The translations under genes were made by a program, and so were the position numbers. Source: Olivibacter oleidegradans (lineage in GTDB: Bacteria; Bacteroidota; Bacteroidia; Sphingobacteriales; Sphingobacteriaceae). From it: a stretch of DNA of 64,000 bases. Below the pieces are notes generated by a model, which saw nothing but the letters and a program-made list of their open reading frames with translations, was not told where the DNA came from and did not search any database. The stretch is taken from NCBI RefSeq assembly GCF_042432805.1, contig NZ_JBHLWO010000002.1, forward strand, positions 1,178,001-1,242,000. The letters run 5' to 3'. Shown in pieces: positions 18,201 to 26,957 of the stretch; the stretch's first letter is position 1, and every line of letters begins with the position of its first letter.

Positions 18201-18406
18201 ATATTAGAACGCCCAATAGCCTTGCCAAAAACTGATTCAATATGCCGGTGTCGGTGTTTAAATTGCGACGAAGGAAGAAATTATAATATTACATACACGA
18301 AATTCTTGATTTAGGACATGTTAAAAACCGTTCCATTTTTTTTCCATTCTATAAAAACACTAGGGCGTTTGGGCTGTTACCTTAATGTAGCAATAGCATA
18401 GAAGAC

Positions 18407-18595
18407 ATGACAGAAGACAAAGCAAATAGTTCGAAAACGAAGATGGAAACCGATTACGGAAAACATGAAGAAAATCCTGGGCCACCGAAAGCAGCACTTG
18501 AGGAAAAGGATGATAAAAAAGTAGGTTTTACGATCCATTGGGCGATCATTGTTGCAATAGTAGCGCTTGCTATTGCTTATTTTTTCTTTATGTAA
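18407..18595 (+). CDS. Small tail-anchored protein (62 aa)
   Basis: The first 40 residues are highly charged and lysine/glutamate rich (MTEDKANSSKTKMETDYGKH...), with a PGPPKAALEE turn. Residues 42-61 are one hydrophobic helix (IHWAIIVAIVALAIAYFFFM) at the very C terminus. That is the layout of a tail-anchored membrane protein. It converges on the histidine kinase gene (stop codons 18 bases apart). No family recognised. Confidence 0.5.
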   Translation: MTEDKANSSKTKMETDYGKHEENPGPPKAALEEKDDKKVGFTIHWAIIVAIVALAIAYFFFM

Positions 18596-18613
18596 CTTAA
18601 TTAAGGATTCTTT

Positions 18614-20959
18614 TCAACTTTTTCCTTTCTTATAAGGAAAGTGGATATGAATCTTTGTTCCGTTTCCTTTCGTTGACTTTATGTCAACAGTACCATTTAA
18701 TAATTTGACTTTGTTTTGGATTGTGCCTAGGCCTATTCCGCGTTTTGGAGATACTTCTCGGAAACCCACGCCATTATCTTCAATAGAAATGGAGATTATG
18801 TCGCCATTAAGTGTTATTAAAATAGATGCTCGAGTAGCTCGCGCATGTTTAATAATATTGATGATGAGCTCTTGAACCATTCGATATACGGCTATTTCGA
18901 TATGTTTGTCAAGCTTTCTATCCAGCCCCTGAAATTGGCAGTTAAAATCGATAGTCTTATTGAACTGCTCACATATATCTTCGATAGCGGCTTGCAAACC
19001 AAAGTCCTCTAAAATAGCAGGCATCAGCTCGTGTGATATCCTCCTGCTTTCTCTAATAGCTTCCGTTAACAGCCGTTCAGCTTGTTTTAGTGAGTTGAAA
19101 TGAATTGCAGGATCATTTTCCAATTTAGGATTCAATTGCTCCAAGTTAAGCTTTACACTGTACAATAACTGTCCTAAACCGTTATGTAAGTTTTCGGCGA
19201 TCCGCCGCCTCTCTTCCTCCTGAGCATTCAGCGTTGCCATAAAAATCTCCCGTTGCTGTTTCTTTTCCAGTTCATTTCGTTCCAGCCTTAATTGAAGGTT
19301 CTTCTTTTGTAAATATACCTGCTCGGTAATATCCAGCGAGATACCTATGATATGAGTTGGTCGGCCATCACTATCTCGTTTAAATACCGTTCTCCGTGTC
19401 TGAATCCAATGCAATCTGCCATAACCATCTACTAGTCGATATACAAGCTCTTTTATTTCGTCGTCCTTCGTTGTTTGCCTGAGCGCATCAATGTTATTAT
19501 CAAATTTTGCGCGGTCGTCTGCGTAAATTATTCGATCGAAAAGCTCGGCGCCCATTTCTTTGATGTCGTTCAATGACCTATTGAGAAGTTTAGCTAGTTT
19601 ATTGTTCCCATATACCATCTGCATCGAACGGATGTCAATTACATATACCATATCAGGTGCAGCTTCAGCGATACCTCGTAAAAGCGCATCGTCCTCCTTT
19701 ATCTTTTCTTCAGCGATCTTCCGTTCGGTTATATCAAGATTAGTGGCCACCAAGCTATCGTCCATTTTAACAAACATACAAGAGAACCACTTATGAAAGC
19801 CATCGTATGTATATAGATATTCCATCTGCTCCGGCTTACCACTTTCGATTACACGGAGCATCATGTCAAAAATACCCACCTTTTTTATTCCGGGATATTC
19901 TTGTAAGTAAAGCTTCCCTTCCAAGTCTGAGCGCTTAGTTTCCCGTTCAAGTTCTTTACTGACGATCTTTATGCGGAAATCGGTTACGCGGCCGCTGTCA
20001 TCGCGTATCGCCTCCAACACAGACATGCCAATTAAACTTGTGTCAAAAATGGATTGGAGTAACTGGTTGCTTTTTCTCAGATTAATTTCGGCTTCTTTTC
20101 TTTCGGTAATATCCAAGCCTTTTACCACTAAACCGTCATTTAGCTTAATTAGCGTCATATCATACCACCTCAGTGTTCCATTTATAGAAAGAGGTTGTTC
20201 AAATGTACTATCCTTGCCGGTTTCAACTATCCGTGAATAACGATCGAACAGATCGAGGTGATTAGCATACGACGATATGTTCGTGCCGGCAATATGCCCA
20301 AAAATTCGCTCCCCCAACTTATTTGAAAAGACGTATCGAAAGTCGACAATCATGCCCTCTTCATCTCGAATGGCCTGCAATACTTGCGTTATATTTTTTG
20401 AACTGTTCAATGTTGCCCGCAAAAGATCTTGACTTTCTTTTAAGGCTGCTGTCTGTTCCTTAACCTCTCGTTCTAATTGTAATGTAAATTCTTTTGTAAG
20501 TTTTTCTGCTCTTTTTCTTTCTGAAATGTCGTTAAATAATATAGCTACTTTATTGGTATCATGTTCCATCGGAAAGGCGTCCACTTCATACCAACCGCCG
20601 ATAAGAAGCTCGGCTTGCGCTTCAAAATGTCGCGCTTTGCGGCTTTTCGCTATTTCCCCATAAATTTGAAACCAGTGCTCCTCATGTGATGGTTCTATTT
20701 CTTTCATTGTACGACCAACGGCGTTCTTAATGCCCGTTTGTCGTTCGAATGCTTTATTTACCTGTATAAACCGATAATCGATAGGGACTTCCCGGTCGTT
20801 CCAGATTAGCTCTATAATACAGAAGCCTTGATTAATATTGTCGAGAAGGAAAAAATACTTCTCTTCTGTGAGTTGTTTTTGTTGAGTCAACAAGGCAAGA
20901 TTATGCTCATCGTGATCGATTCTATAATTATTTTTATGGTGGTTGTCGCCGGGTTTCAT
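18614..20959 (-). CDS. Multi-PAS sensor histidine kinase (HisKA_3 type), orphan
   Basis: A 781-residue soluble kinase without membrane helices. It has four PAS-like segments in the first 560 residues; each of the first three ends in the PAC-type phrase DISERK or DITERK, the last in ISLDITEQ. A coiled coil (LQLRLERNELEKKQQREIF) leads into the dimerisation domain AQEEERRRIAENLHNGLGQ with the phospho-accepting H592, and a GHKL ATPase domain with N box ELIINIIKHA and G1 DNGVGF. The type pairs with LuxR-like response regulators, but none is adjacent, so it is an orphan here. The signal is probably a small cytoplasmic ligand or redox state. Confidence 0.88.
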   Translation of the reverse strand: MKPGDNHHKNNYRIDHDEHNLALLTQQKQLTEEKYFFLLDNINQGFCIIELIWNDREVPIDYRFIQVNKAFERQTGIKNAVGRTMKEIEPSHEEHWFQIYGEIAKSRKARHFEAQAELLIGGWYEVDAFPMEHDTNKVAILFNDISERKRAEKLTKEFTLQLEREVKEQTAALKESQDLLRATLNSSKNITQVLQAIRDEEGMIVDFRYVFSNKLGERIFGHIAGTNISSYANHLDLFDRYSRIVETGKDSTFEQPLSINGTLRWYDMTLIKLNDGLVVKGLDITERKEAEINLRKSNQLLQSIFDTSLIGMSVLEAIRDDSGRVTDFRIKIVSKELERETKRSDLEGKLYLQEYPGIKKVGIFDMMLRVIESGKPEQMEYLYTYDGFHKWFSCMFVKMDDSLVATNLDITERKIAEEKIKEDDALLRGIAEAAPDMVYVIDIRSMQMVYGNNKLAKLLNRSLNDIKEMGAELFDRIIYADDRAKFDNNIDALRQTTKDDEIKELVYRLVDGYGRLHWIQTRRTVFKRDSDGRPTHIIGISLDITEQVYLQKKNLQLRLERNELEKKQQREIFMATLNAQEEERRRIAENLHNGLGQLLYSVKLNLEQLNPKLENDPAIHFNSLKQAERLLTEAIRESRRISHELMPAILEDFGLQAAIEDICEQFNKTIDFNCQFQGLDRKLDKHIEIAVYRMVQELIINIIKHARATRASILITLNGDIISISIEDNGVGFREVSPKRGIGLGTIQNKVKLLNGTVDIKSTKGNGTKIHIHFPYKKGKS

Positions 20960-21121
20960 GTTTTTTTGACAGGATCTATGTTCGCAATAAGAACGTTATA
21001 GTATCTGTTTTGTTTAACACATACAATAACTAAATCTGTCTTCCGTTGAATTTGCTTCGTATCATTATGACTTGATTATCTTAAAAGAAAAAAATTATAG
21101 CATACCGGAGAATCTTTACTC

Positions 21122-21178
21122 ATGAGACTTTTAGGAATAATAGTTGGACTAATATTCAAAAAATCTGTACTCTCATGA
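21122..21178 (+). other. Possible leader ORF (18 aa) coupled to the MFS gene
   Basis: ATG at 21122 opens an 18-codon frame, MRLLGIIVGLIFKKSVLS, whose TGA overlaps the ATG of the MFS transporter (ATGA at 21175-21178). The peptide is hydrophobic then basic. Such exact overlap often means translational coupling or a regulatory leader peptide, but a frame this short can also occur by chance. Confidence 0.3.
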
Positions 21179-22644
21179 AGCTAACGCCTAAAGAAGTATT
21201 AACAGAAGAGGAAATTCGCCATGGACTTAATATGGTTATATGGGACGGACTCGCTGCTGAAATCATGACCTCTTTTACAAGCGGAGCGTTTTTAGTTGCC
21301 TTAGCGATTTTGATAGGTGCTAATAATGTTCAGATCGGTTTGCTTGCCGCATTACCCATGATTACCAATCTCTCCCAGCTCATATCAATATGGCTTGTGC
21401 GTAAATATAATAATCGAAGGGCTGTAGCCGTTTTCTGTGCTTTTTTAGCAAGGACACCCTTGGTTCTTATAGGTCTTACCGTATGGTGGACAACAGACAT
21501 TTCGGTAAATATATTGATCTTCTTTCTTTTTTTCTATTATTTTTTTGGCTCTATCGCAGGGCCCAGTTGGAACTCGTGGATGAAAGATATGGTTCCTGAG
21601 AATATGCTGGGAAGTTATTTTTCTAAACGCAGCAGGTATACGCAAACAGTAAATGTTATTTTAAGCATAATATTGGCGCTTTTACTCGATTTTGTAAAAA
21701 ATCGTTATCCGCAATACGAATTATATACGTATGCAACCTTTTTTATAATTGCAGGTGGCATAGGGATTTTAGGAGGATATTTATTGTCTAGAGCACCGGA
21801 ACCTCAGTCTTACTTGACGAGTGCCAATATTTTTTCTTTGTTCACACTTCCGTTAAAAGACGACAACTTCAGGCGATTACTTGTTTTCAACTCAGCTTGG
21901 GTATTTGCATTAAACATCGCTACGCCATTCTTCACTGTTTTTTTAATAAAAAGCTTAGGCTTACCGCTGTCGTATATTATTGTTTTGGGAATTATAAGTC
22001 AACTATTCAGTATATTGACACTACGTATATGGGGCATATTTTCTGATCGATATAGCAATAAAAGTATTATTAGATTAAGTGCCCCACTCTATATCGCCTG
22101 TATTATTGGATGGTGTTTCGTAGGGATTTATTCACATTTATATGCCAACCTCGCGCTATTGGTAATCATATATATTTTGAGTGGGATCGCTACGGCAGGT
22201 ATTAACTTATCATTAACGAATGTTGGCTTAAAATTAGCGCCAAAGGGCGACGCTATTGTTTATTTATCGGTAAAGAATATCGTCACGGCCGTTTTTTCAT
22301 CGCTTGCACCATTAATCGGTGGCTTTTTGGCAGACTATTTTACCGATATAAAAATTTTGGTGACCGCCCAGTTGAGTAGCCCCTATTATAGCAAGCTGGT
22401 TAAACTCCTTTCTTTACATGAATGGAATTTTCTTTTTTTAATCGGGGCGCTACTTGCCTTGGTTGCACTTGAGTTCTTAGGTCGCGTGAAAGAGGTTGGC
22501 GAAGTTGAAAAAGACATTGTCAAACGTATTATGCGAACGAGTATAAAAAATAACCTACGTGAATATTTTGTAATTGGAAATATTATCAATTGGCATGAGC
22601 AGCTGGTTGCCATACTGAAACGAAGAACAAAAAAAACACCTTAG
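21175..22644 (+). CDS. MFS transporter
   Basis: A 489-residue major facilitator with about 12 hydrophobic helices. It begins in the cytoplasm (MKLTPKEVLTEEEIRHGLNM), has the loop between helices 2 and 3 (SIWLVRKYNNRRAVAVF), a central loop around residue 200-230 (SRAPEPQSYLTSANIFSLF), and a long charged C-terminal tail. The subfamily resembles uncharacterised exporters of the MFS_1 group; substrate unknown. It is divergent from the histidine kinase gene, with a 215-base region between them, so the kinase could affect it, though nothing shows that directly. Confidence 0.82.
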   Translation: MKLTPKEVLTEEEIRHGLNMVIWDGLAAEIMTSFTSGAFLVALAILIGANNVQIGLLAALPMITNLSQLISIWLVRKYNNRRAVAVFCAFLARTPLVLIGLTVWWTTDISVNILIFFLFFYYFFGSIAGPSWNSWMKDMVPENMLGSYFSKRSRYTQTVNVILSIILALLLDFVKNRYPQYELYTYATFFIIAGGIGILGGYLLSRAPEPQSYLTSANIFSLFTLPLKDDNFRRLLVFNSAWVFALNIATPFFTVFLIKSLGLPLSYIIVLGIISQLFSILTLRIWGIFSDRYSNKSIIRLSAPLYIACIIGWCFVGIYSHLYANLALLVIIYILSGIATAGINLSLTNVGLKLAPKGDAIVYLSVKNIVTAVFSSLAPLIGGFLADYFTDIKILVTAQLSSPYYSKLVKLLSLHEWNFLFLIGALLALVALEFLGRVKEVGEVEKDIVKRIMRTSIKNNLREYFVIGNIINWHEQLVAILKRRTKKTP

Positions 22645-22829
22645 CTTCATTTGCGCATAAGCTAATATTACCTGATAGCAAAATTAGACCAAATTTCTAT
22701 ACGCTTTTTCTTTGCTTTACTAATGGTGTCTTTGTATGAGAAAGAATAGATTACCCTTTGGTATTAGTGACCAAACAATATGAAAATAACAAAAAACGAC
22801 TTCAGCTATTTTGTGAAAAAAGTGATCGC

Positions 22830-23090
22830 TTATTTAAATCTCTCCGTGTTTAGTACTTTGTTTAGGCCGAAATGGGAAATTAAGGCCTTTCCAATGTTAT
22901 CGACGCTTTGTTGATCGGCCACTCCATTGACTAAACGCCATGTGCCTTCACCATTGCTAATAATCGACAACTGCTCACCTCCCCCCCTGTTAATAACGAA
23001 AACATCTCCTTGCCGTAATACATCTACAGTCTCTATTTTACCGGCTCCATTGATATCGATATTTATTTTGTTATTCTTGTTTGGTATCAT
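22830..23090 (-). CDS. Hypothetical small protein (86 aa)
   Basis: From the ATG at 23090 the product is MIPNKNNKINIDINGAGKIE..., 86 residues with beta-strand-like repeats (VDVLRQGDVFVINRGGGEQL, SIISNGEGTWRLVNGVAD) and an alpha-helical end (QSVDNIGKALISHFGLNKVL). A longer reading needs a TTG at 23147 directly after an in-frame stop and is less likely. No signal peptide. I do not recognise the family. Confidence 0.5.
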   Translation of the reverse strand: MIPNKNNKINIDINGAGKIETVDVLRQGDVFVINRGGGEQLSIISNGEGTWRLVNGVADQQSVDNIGKALISHFGLNKVLNTERFK

Positions 23091-23425
23091 GTTACATCTA
23101 TATGTGAGTCGTATACCATCGGGTACAATATTCCTGCCATCGACCAATTTTGCTCATGCCTAATATTGACTGCTTAAAAAATGCACAGATTTTCAGGATA
23201 TGAATTTATCTATGTTAAAAAGAGTTACAGCGGTATACAAATTTTAGTACACCGAAAAAATCGGTCCAAATGAAAAGACTGCCTCGCCAAATATAAATGT
23301 TGTTGGACCGACTCGCTAAAAATAGAAATTTGGGATAAATACCGGCTGCAATCAAAAGACTATCATCGAAAGCGTATATTTAAGTCAAATGGAATAAAAA
23401 TTGATCTATCTATTAAAAAAACACT
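23091..23425. other. Intergenic region between two divergent small genes
   Basis: 335 bases without a gene. It holds one notable inverted repeat (23261-23311) and, around 23282-23335, two loosely similar stretches beginning CTCGCCAAATATAAATG and CTCGCTAAAAATAGAAAT. Otherwise AT-rich sequence that must contain the two divergent promoters; I cannot place them. Confidence 0.4.
23261..23311. repeat. 9-bp perfect inverted repeat with a 33-base spacer
   Basis: TCGGTCCAA (23261-23269) and TTGGACCGA (23303-23311) are exact reverse complements. The spacer is too long for a simple terminator, and there is no T-run after either arm. It could be a paired operator or a fragment of a small mobile repeat. 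Confidence 0.4.
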
Positions 23426-23635
23426 ATGAAAAGCTCCAAATTGCTCTTTTTTATTTTCTTCGTTGTCTTTTTTATAAATGGTTGTGGCTGTGACAGTCAA
23501 TCACCTGATGATGTAGAAGAACAGTTCGATCCGGACACGATTGAAAAGCAGCAGCCTTCAGATTCAACTTTAAGTGAAAAAATGTATCCAATGAACACCG
23601 ATAGTGCTGCTCAAAGGGACAGTTCAAGAAAATAA
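23426..23635 (+). CDS. Small lipoprotein (69 aa)
   Basis: Starts MKSSKLLFFIFFVVFFINGC, a lipoprotein signal with lipobox Cys at residue 20. The mature part is about 50 residues, very acidic and Ser/Asp/Gln rich (SQSPDDVEEQFDPDTIEKQQ), probably disordered. It ends 20 bases before the convergent SDR gene. Function unknown. Confidence 0.6.
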   Translation: MKSSKLLFFIFFVVFFINGCGCDSQSPDDVEEQFDPDTIEKQQPSDSTLSEKMYPMNTDSAAQRDSSRK

Positions 23636-23655
23636 AAGCAGCTAATAGAGATGAA

Positions 23656-24687
23656 TTATTCAGACAGTTGACGTTTTCTTGCAATTCCTTTTACCTTCCT
23701 AGATAATAGCGGTGCTACTAACAACAGAGCCGTTAATCCGAGGATTCCTAAGGCACCTTTCGCTAAAGTAGGTCTGATCTTCTCTTTCGTAGCGTATCGC
23801 CACCCACCTATTATACCTACATTATAGGCGAGCGGAAGAAAAACATTACCATCAGTTTTCACCGATAAATCTGCGCGTTTCAGGTATGATGAAATTATCC
23901 TATAAGAAAAGTACGAAGTTAGCTTTGGGAAAAGCCGGTAAGCAAGAGAAAGCGCGGCGGCAGACAGATGAACCCAGTTAAAGCTTGCAGGATTATCAGC
24001 TAATTTCAATATACTTTTTGCAAATCTGACAGGGTCATGTACAGGAGGCATCGGTTGAATCACTTTTCCGGTATAGTTGGCCGCATGCGACATACCCGGT
24101 GTATCAAGAAAAGCAGGATATACATCGCAAATATGAATATGAGGCCATTTCCTTAATTCCGCCTTTAATGCATCTGAGAAGCCTCTAATACCAAACTTAC
24201 TGGCGGAATAACTTACGCCATAAGGTACTGGTAAAAAGCCGCCAACCGAGATATTATTAATGAGCGTTCCTCTGCCCTGCTTCTTAAAATAGGGTATTAC
24301 TGTATACGCACCATGTAAATAACCCATTAGGTTAGTCTGAATAAGTTGATCATGTACTTCTATAGGCATATCTTCGAAATTACCTACCGCCAGAACACCG
24401 GCATTGTTAATCCATATATCAATTCTTTTTTTAAAAGAGGCTGCCATATCAGCCAAGCGAATAACTTCTAAAGGCTTGGAGACATCGGTTTGCTGGACGA
24501 GAACCTCAGCTCCAAGAGATCGGCAATCGGATGCCAGCTCTTCTAGTGCTTCTATGTTTCTAGCCGCTAATACCAAGGTTGCTCCTGCTAGAGCGAACTG
24601 TTCTGCCATTGCTTTACCTGATCCACTAGACGCGCCGGTTATGACGATGACTTTATCACTGAAATTTTTCCTATATCTTCTTTTCAT
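23656..24687 (-). CDS. SDR family oxidoreductase with C-terminal membrane segment
   Basis: An NAD(P)-dependent short-chain dehydrogenase. From the ATG at 24687 (MKRRYRKNFSDKVIVITGAS) the cofactor motif TGASSGSG is at residues 17-24, NNAG is in WINNAGVLAV, and the catalytic YxxxK is in YSASKFGIRG with the Ser in NNISVGG. The protein is about 343 residues, longer than a classical 250-residue SDR, with an extra C-terminal region holding a hydrophobic helix (GALGILGLTALLLVAPLLS) that could anchor it to the membrane. An in-frame ATG at 24738 is possible but adds an unusual charged leader. Substrate unknown. Confidence 0.85.
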   Translation of the reverse strand: MKRRYRKNFSDKVIVITGASSGSGKAMAEQFALAGATLVLAARNIEALEELASDCRSLGAEVLVQQTDVSKPLEVIRLADMAASFKKRIDIWINNAGVLAVGNFEDMPIEVHDQLIQTNLMGYLHGAYTVIPYFKKQGRGTLINNISVGGFLPVPYGVSYSASKFGIRGFSDALKAELRKWPHIHICDVYPAFLDTPGMSHAANYTGKVIQPMPPVHDPVRFAKSILKLADNPASFNWVHLSAAALSLAYRLFPKLTSYFSYRIISSYLKRADLSVKTDGNVFLPLAYNVGIIGGWRYATKEKIRPTLAKGALGILGLTALLLVAPLLSRKVKGIARKRQLSE

Positions 24688-24796
24688 ATCCCTTTCTTCT
24701 CTAGTGGTCTCAAGCATCAGATAGTCGCGCCACATCACAAGAACTGTTTAAGGGTGCCGCAGTACCGTAGGTTGAGAATGATAGCTATAAGCTATG

Positions 24797-25582
24797 CTAT
24801 ATTAATTTTACAGAGGGTTCGGTTTGCTGGCCTTTAATCCAGGTATATACATAATCCGCCACCTCTTCCCATCCTGGTTCTCCACAGATGAAATGGCTTC
24901 GTTGGGGAAAAGATTTAAAATTGACAATGCTCTCACTATCTGTATAAGCCCTTGCATTTTTTTGCGCTAAAGCCACGGGGATAATTTTGTCTTCTTCCCC
25001 TATTATAAAAAGTAATGGGATATGTGGTTTATTTAAATCGACTTGGCCTACCGGTCCCATACAATCGCGTAAAATATTACGACTATCATAAACAGCGTAG
25101 TCCTCCCAAGCTATGTCGGAAGTGCTTTTATCTAATGTGTTGGCAAAAAATTGATGGAAAGAAGTTTCGTCCATCACAAAAGGCTTATTGCCCTTTAGCG
25201 GATTTGTTATCAGCGCACTGTTTTTAATAAAGTTCCAATCGAATTCAAGCATAGCATTCGGTGCAACGGAACTAATGGTTACAGCAAGGCTAACTAAGTC
25301 TTTATTGGCAAGTAACTGGGCTATTAAACCGCCAACTGAATGACCGATAACGACTGGCTTGTCATGCTTCAAAATTTCATGCGTCATACTCGCTACCACC
25401 TCGTCTAAATGTAGATCGCCAAGATTAGCAGGTGGATTGCTCCTAAGAATAGCAGGTTCGTCCTCATGTAAAGGCCAAAAAAGCGAACGGCAATTATAAC
25501 CACGCGCTCCGAAGAATTTTTCCCACGGTTTCCAACTTTTGGCAGTTAAGAACATGCCATGAATAAAAATTATATCTTTCAT
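24797..25582 (-). CDS. Alpha/beta hydrolase
   Basis: A 261-residue alpha/beta-hydrolase-fold enzyme: oxyanion HGMF at residues 8-11, nucleophile elbow GHSVGG with S82, an acid in IGEEDKIIP, and the catalytic His in QRSHFICGEPGWEEV. No signal peptide. It resembles small esterase/lipase-like proteins found beside stress genes. It lies upstream of the SDR gene in the same direction, about 110 bases apart, so the two may be linked in metabolism, but no substrate can be read. Confidence 0.83.
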   Translation of the reverse strand: MKDIIFIHGMFLTAKSWKPWEKFFGARGYNCRSLFWPLHEDEPAILRSNPPANLGDLHLDEVVASMTHEILKHDKPVVIGHSVGGLIAQLLANKDLVSLAVTISSVAPNAMLEFDWNFIKNSALITNPLKGNKPFVMDETSFHQFFANTLDKSTSDIAWEDYAVYDSRNILRDCMGPVGQVDLNKPHIPLLFIIGEEDKIIPVALAQKNARAYTDSESIVNFKSFPQRSHFICGEPGWEEVADYVYTWIKGQQTEPSVKLI

Positions 25583-25669
25583 TCTTACATAATTGCTTTT
25601 GCTTACTATTGAGTTCCCTGGTATATTTAAAAACCAGCCTTCGTTTATTATAAGATGGAGCTAATTCTA

Positions 25670-25915
25670 TCAGAATACAACATCACTATTTGGATTGTTC
25701 GCCCTTTCTCGAAGACCATTAACGATTACCGACAATATTTCCGGATTAAAATCCTCTTCATCGACAACTTTCCAATCCTCACCCTCCTTTACAATCACAA
25801 ACGATTCTTTATCCGGATAAAGAATCCGCCAGCCCTGTTGTCCGTTATAGTCCTCAGGTTCAGCACTCAAACGTACCACAGTGTCGGTAACAGGTTCTTT
25901 TATTGTAAATTCCAT
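25670..25915 (-). CDS. Hypothetical small acidic protein (81 aa)
   Basis: MEFTIKEPVTDTVVRLSAEP... is an acidic protein with predicted beta-strands and a C-terminal helix (EILSVIVNGLRERA), no signal and no cysteine. It sits 14 bases downstream of the ferritin-like gene in the same direction, so the two form a likely operon. I do not recognise a family. Confidence 0.6.
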   Translation of the reverse strand: MEFTIKEPVTDTVVRLSAEPEDYNGQQGWRILYPDKESFVIVKEGEDWKVVDEEDFNPEILSVIVNGLRERANNPNSDVVF

Positions 25916-25929
25916 AACTCAACCTTTGT

Positions 25930-26640
25930 TTATTTCTTAATCTTTGATTCCCCGTCCATTTTATCAGTTTTATTAGCTTTACTCCCTTTGCTTGTCCCCG
26001 TAGGTGATTTAGTCCCTTTAGCTCCCTGTTTTGCAACATTAGTCTCCCGTTCTTCTTTCAGCGGTGCTTTTGACGATTTCTTTCGGCCGCTTACACTTAT
26101 CGGTGTTGGCTCATCTGACAATTCACGCTTAGCGGCTTTATTCAGCTGTTCTTCCGCCAGTTTAGTCAATTTAGCGTCTGTCGCTTTTTCTTCTTCTAAA
26201 CTTTGTTTAAGCAACCCTACTATCGAATTGTATCCGAGTAATGTTGCCAGATTGATAAGACTGCCATAGCAGGCAATTTCATAGTGCTCAACCTTTTGCG
26301 CTGCAATTACCAAGGCTACATCTCGCTGGAAAGATCCTTCCTCTGTTTCGTCAATAACTCGCCAGCCTTCATCAAATAATCCCTGCATACCGAGACTGCT
26401 TCTTTCATTGATTGGTTTTCCTAACTGATCAAATATTTGCTCTATTCGTCTCAATTGTTCATGCGTCTCGCTCATATGCATATCGAAAGCCTTCTTAAGT
26501 TCATCGGTCGTTGCCGTGCTTTTCATGGTGTGTAGCACATTTCCGAGATGTTTTTCCGACCAATATATTTCGCTGATCATAGTATGGAAAAAAATAGATA
26601 GTGTAGAGTTTTCGTTGCTCAATTCTTGTATGTTGTTCAT
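25930..26640 (-). CDS. YciE/YciF ferritin-like protein (DUF892) with a lysine-rich tail
   Basis: Residues 1-165 form a four-helix ferritin-like domain of the DUF892/YciE-YciF group, with metal-ligand-like motifs SEIYWSEKHLGNVL, HMSETHEQLRRIEQIF and AQKVEHYEIACYG spaced as expected. Residues 170-236 are an added low-complexity tail rich in Lys, Ser, Thr and Gly (SGRKKSSKAP, KGSKANKTDK), reminiscent of nucleic-acid-binding tails. The domain family is linked to stress responses and iron handling. The tail is longer than in the E. coli proteins. Confidence 0.85.
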   Translation of the reverse strand: MNNIQELSNENSTLSIFFHTMISEIYWSEKHLGNVLHTMKSTATTDELKKAFDMHMSETHEQLRRIEQIFDQLGKPINERSSLGMQGLFDEGWRVIDETEEGSFQRDVALVIAAQKVEHYEIACYGSLINLATLLGYNSIVGLLKQSLEEEKATDAKLTKLAEEQLNKAAKRELSDEPTPISVSGRKKSSKAPLKEERETNVAKQGAKGTKSPTGTSKGSKANKTDKMDGESKIKK

Positions 26641-26957
26641 AATGCTGAAGTAAATCGTTTATTGTTTAAATTACTTAACATTCCTATACAATATCTCTAC
26701 CTAATTGCCTAAAAAAAATACATTCTTAAAAATAAATGGATAAGGTGTTCAAAACGGCATTTTCAACTATATTCTTCAAACATATTAACATTGATTTTTT
26801 TTTGGCTTCATTTTAATAGTGTACTAAAATACATAATAGAGTGTCTTACATCTTAGATAACAATTGGAATGGAGTGGTACTGCTTTAGTAAATGGTTTAC
26901 TTAATATCTTCCTTAGAAAGCGTATCCTCAAAAACATGGCATCTTAATTGGAACATA
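26641..26957. other. Divergent intergenic region, no gene seen
   Basis: 317 bases between the ferritin-like gene (minus) and the OBAP-type gene (plus). AT-rich with several A and T runs; it must hold both promoters. I find no palindrome, small gene or RNA that I can support. Confidence 0.4.

Noticed and set aside
22780..22914. Short plus-strand frame (44 codons) at the 3' end of a small gene
   Set aside because: It overlaps the minus-strand hypothetical gene antisense, and its composition gives no support.
23091..23147. Longer start (TTG) for the hypothetical gene at 22830
   Set aside because: The TTG lies close behind an in-frame stop and the added residues do not look like part of the fold; the ATG at 23090 is preferred.
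25655..26269. A 204-codon plus-strand frame over the ferritin-like gene
   Set aside because: It lies antisense to the YciE/F-type gene, its product has no recognisable domain and mirrors the low-complexity tail. The minus-strand gene explains the region.
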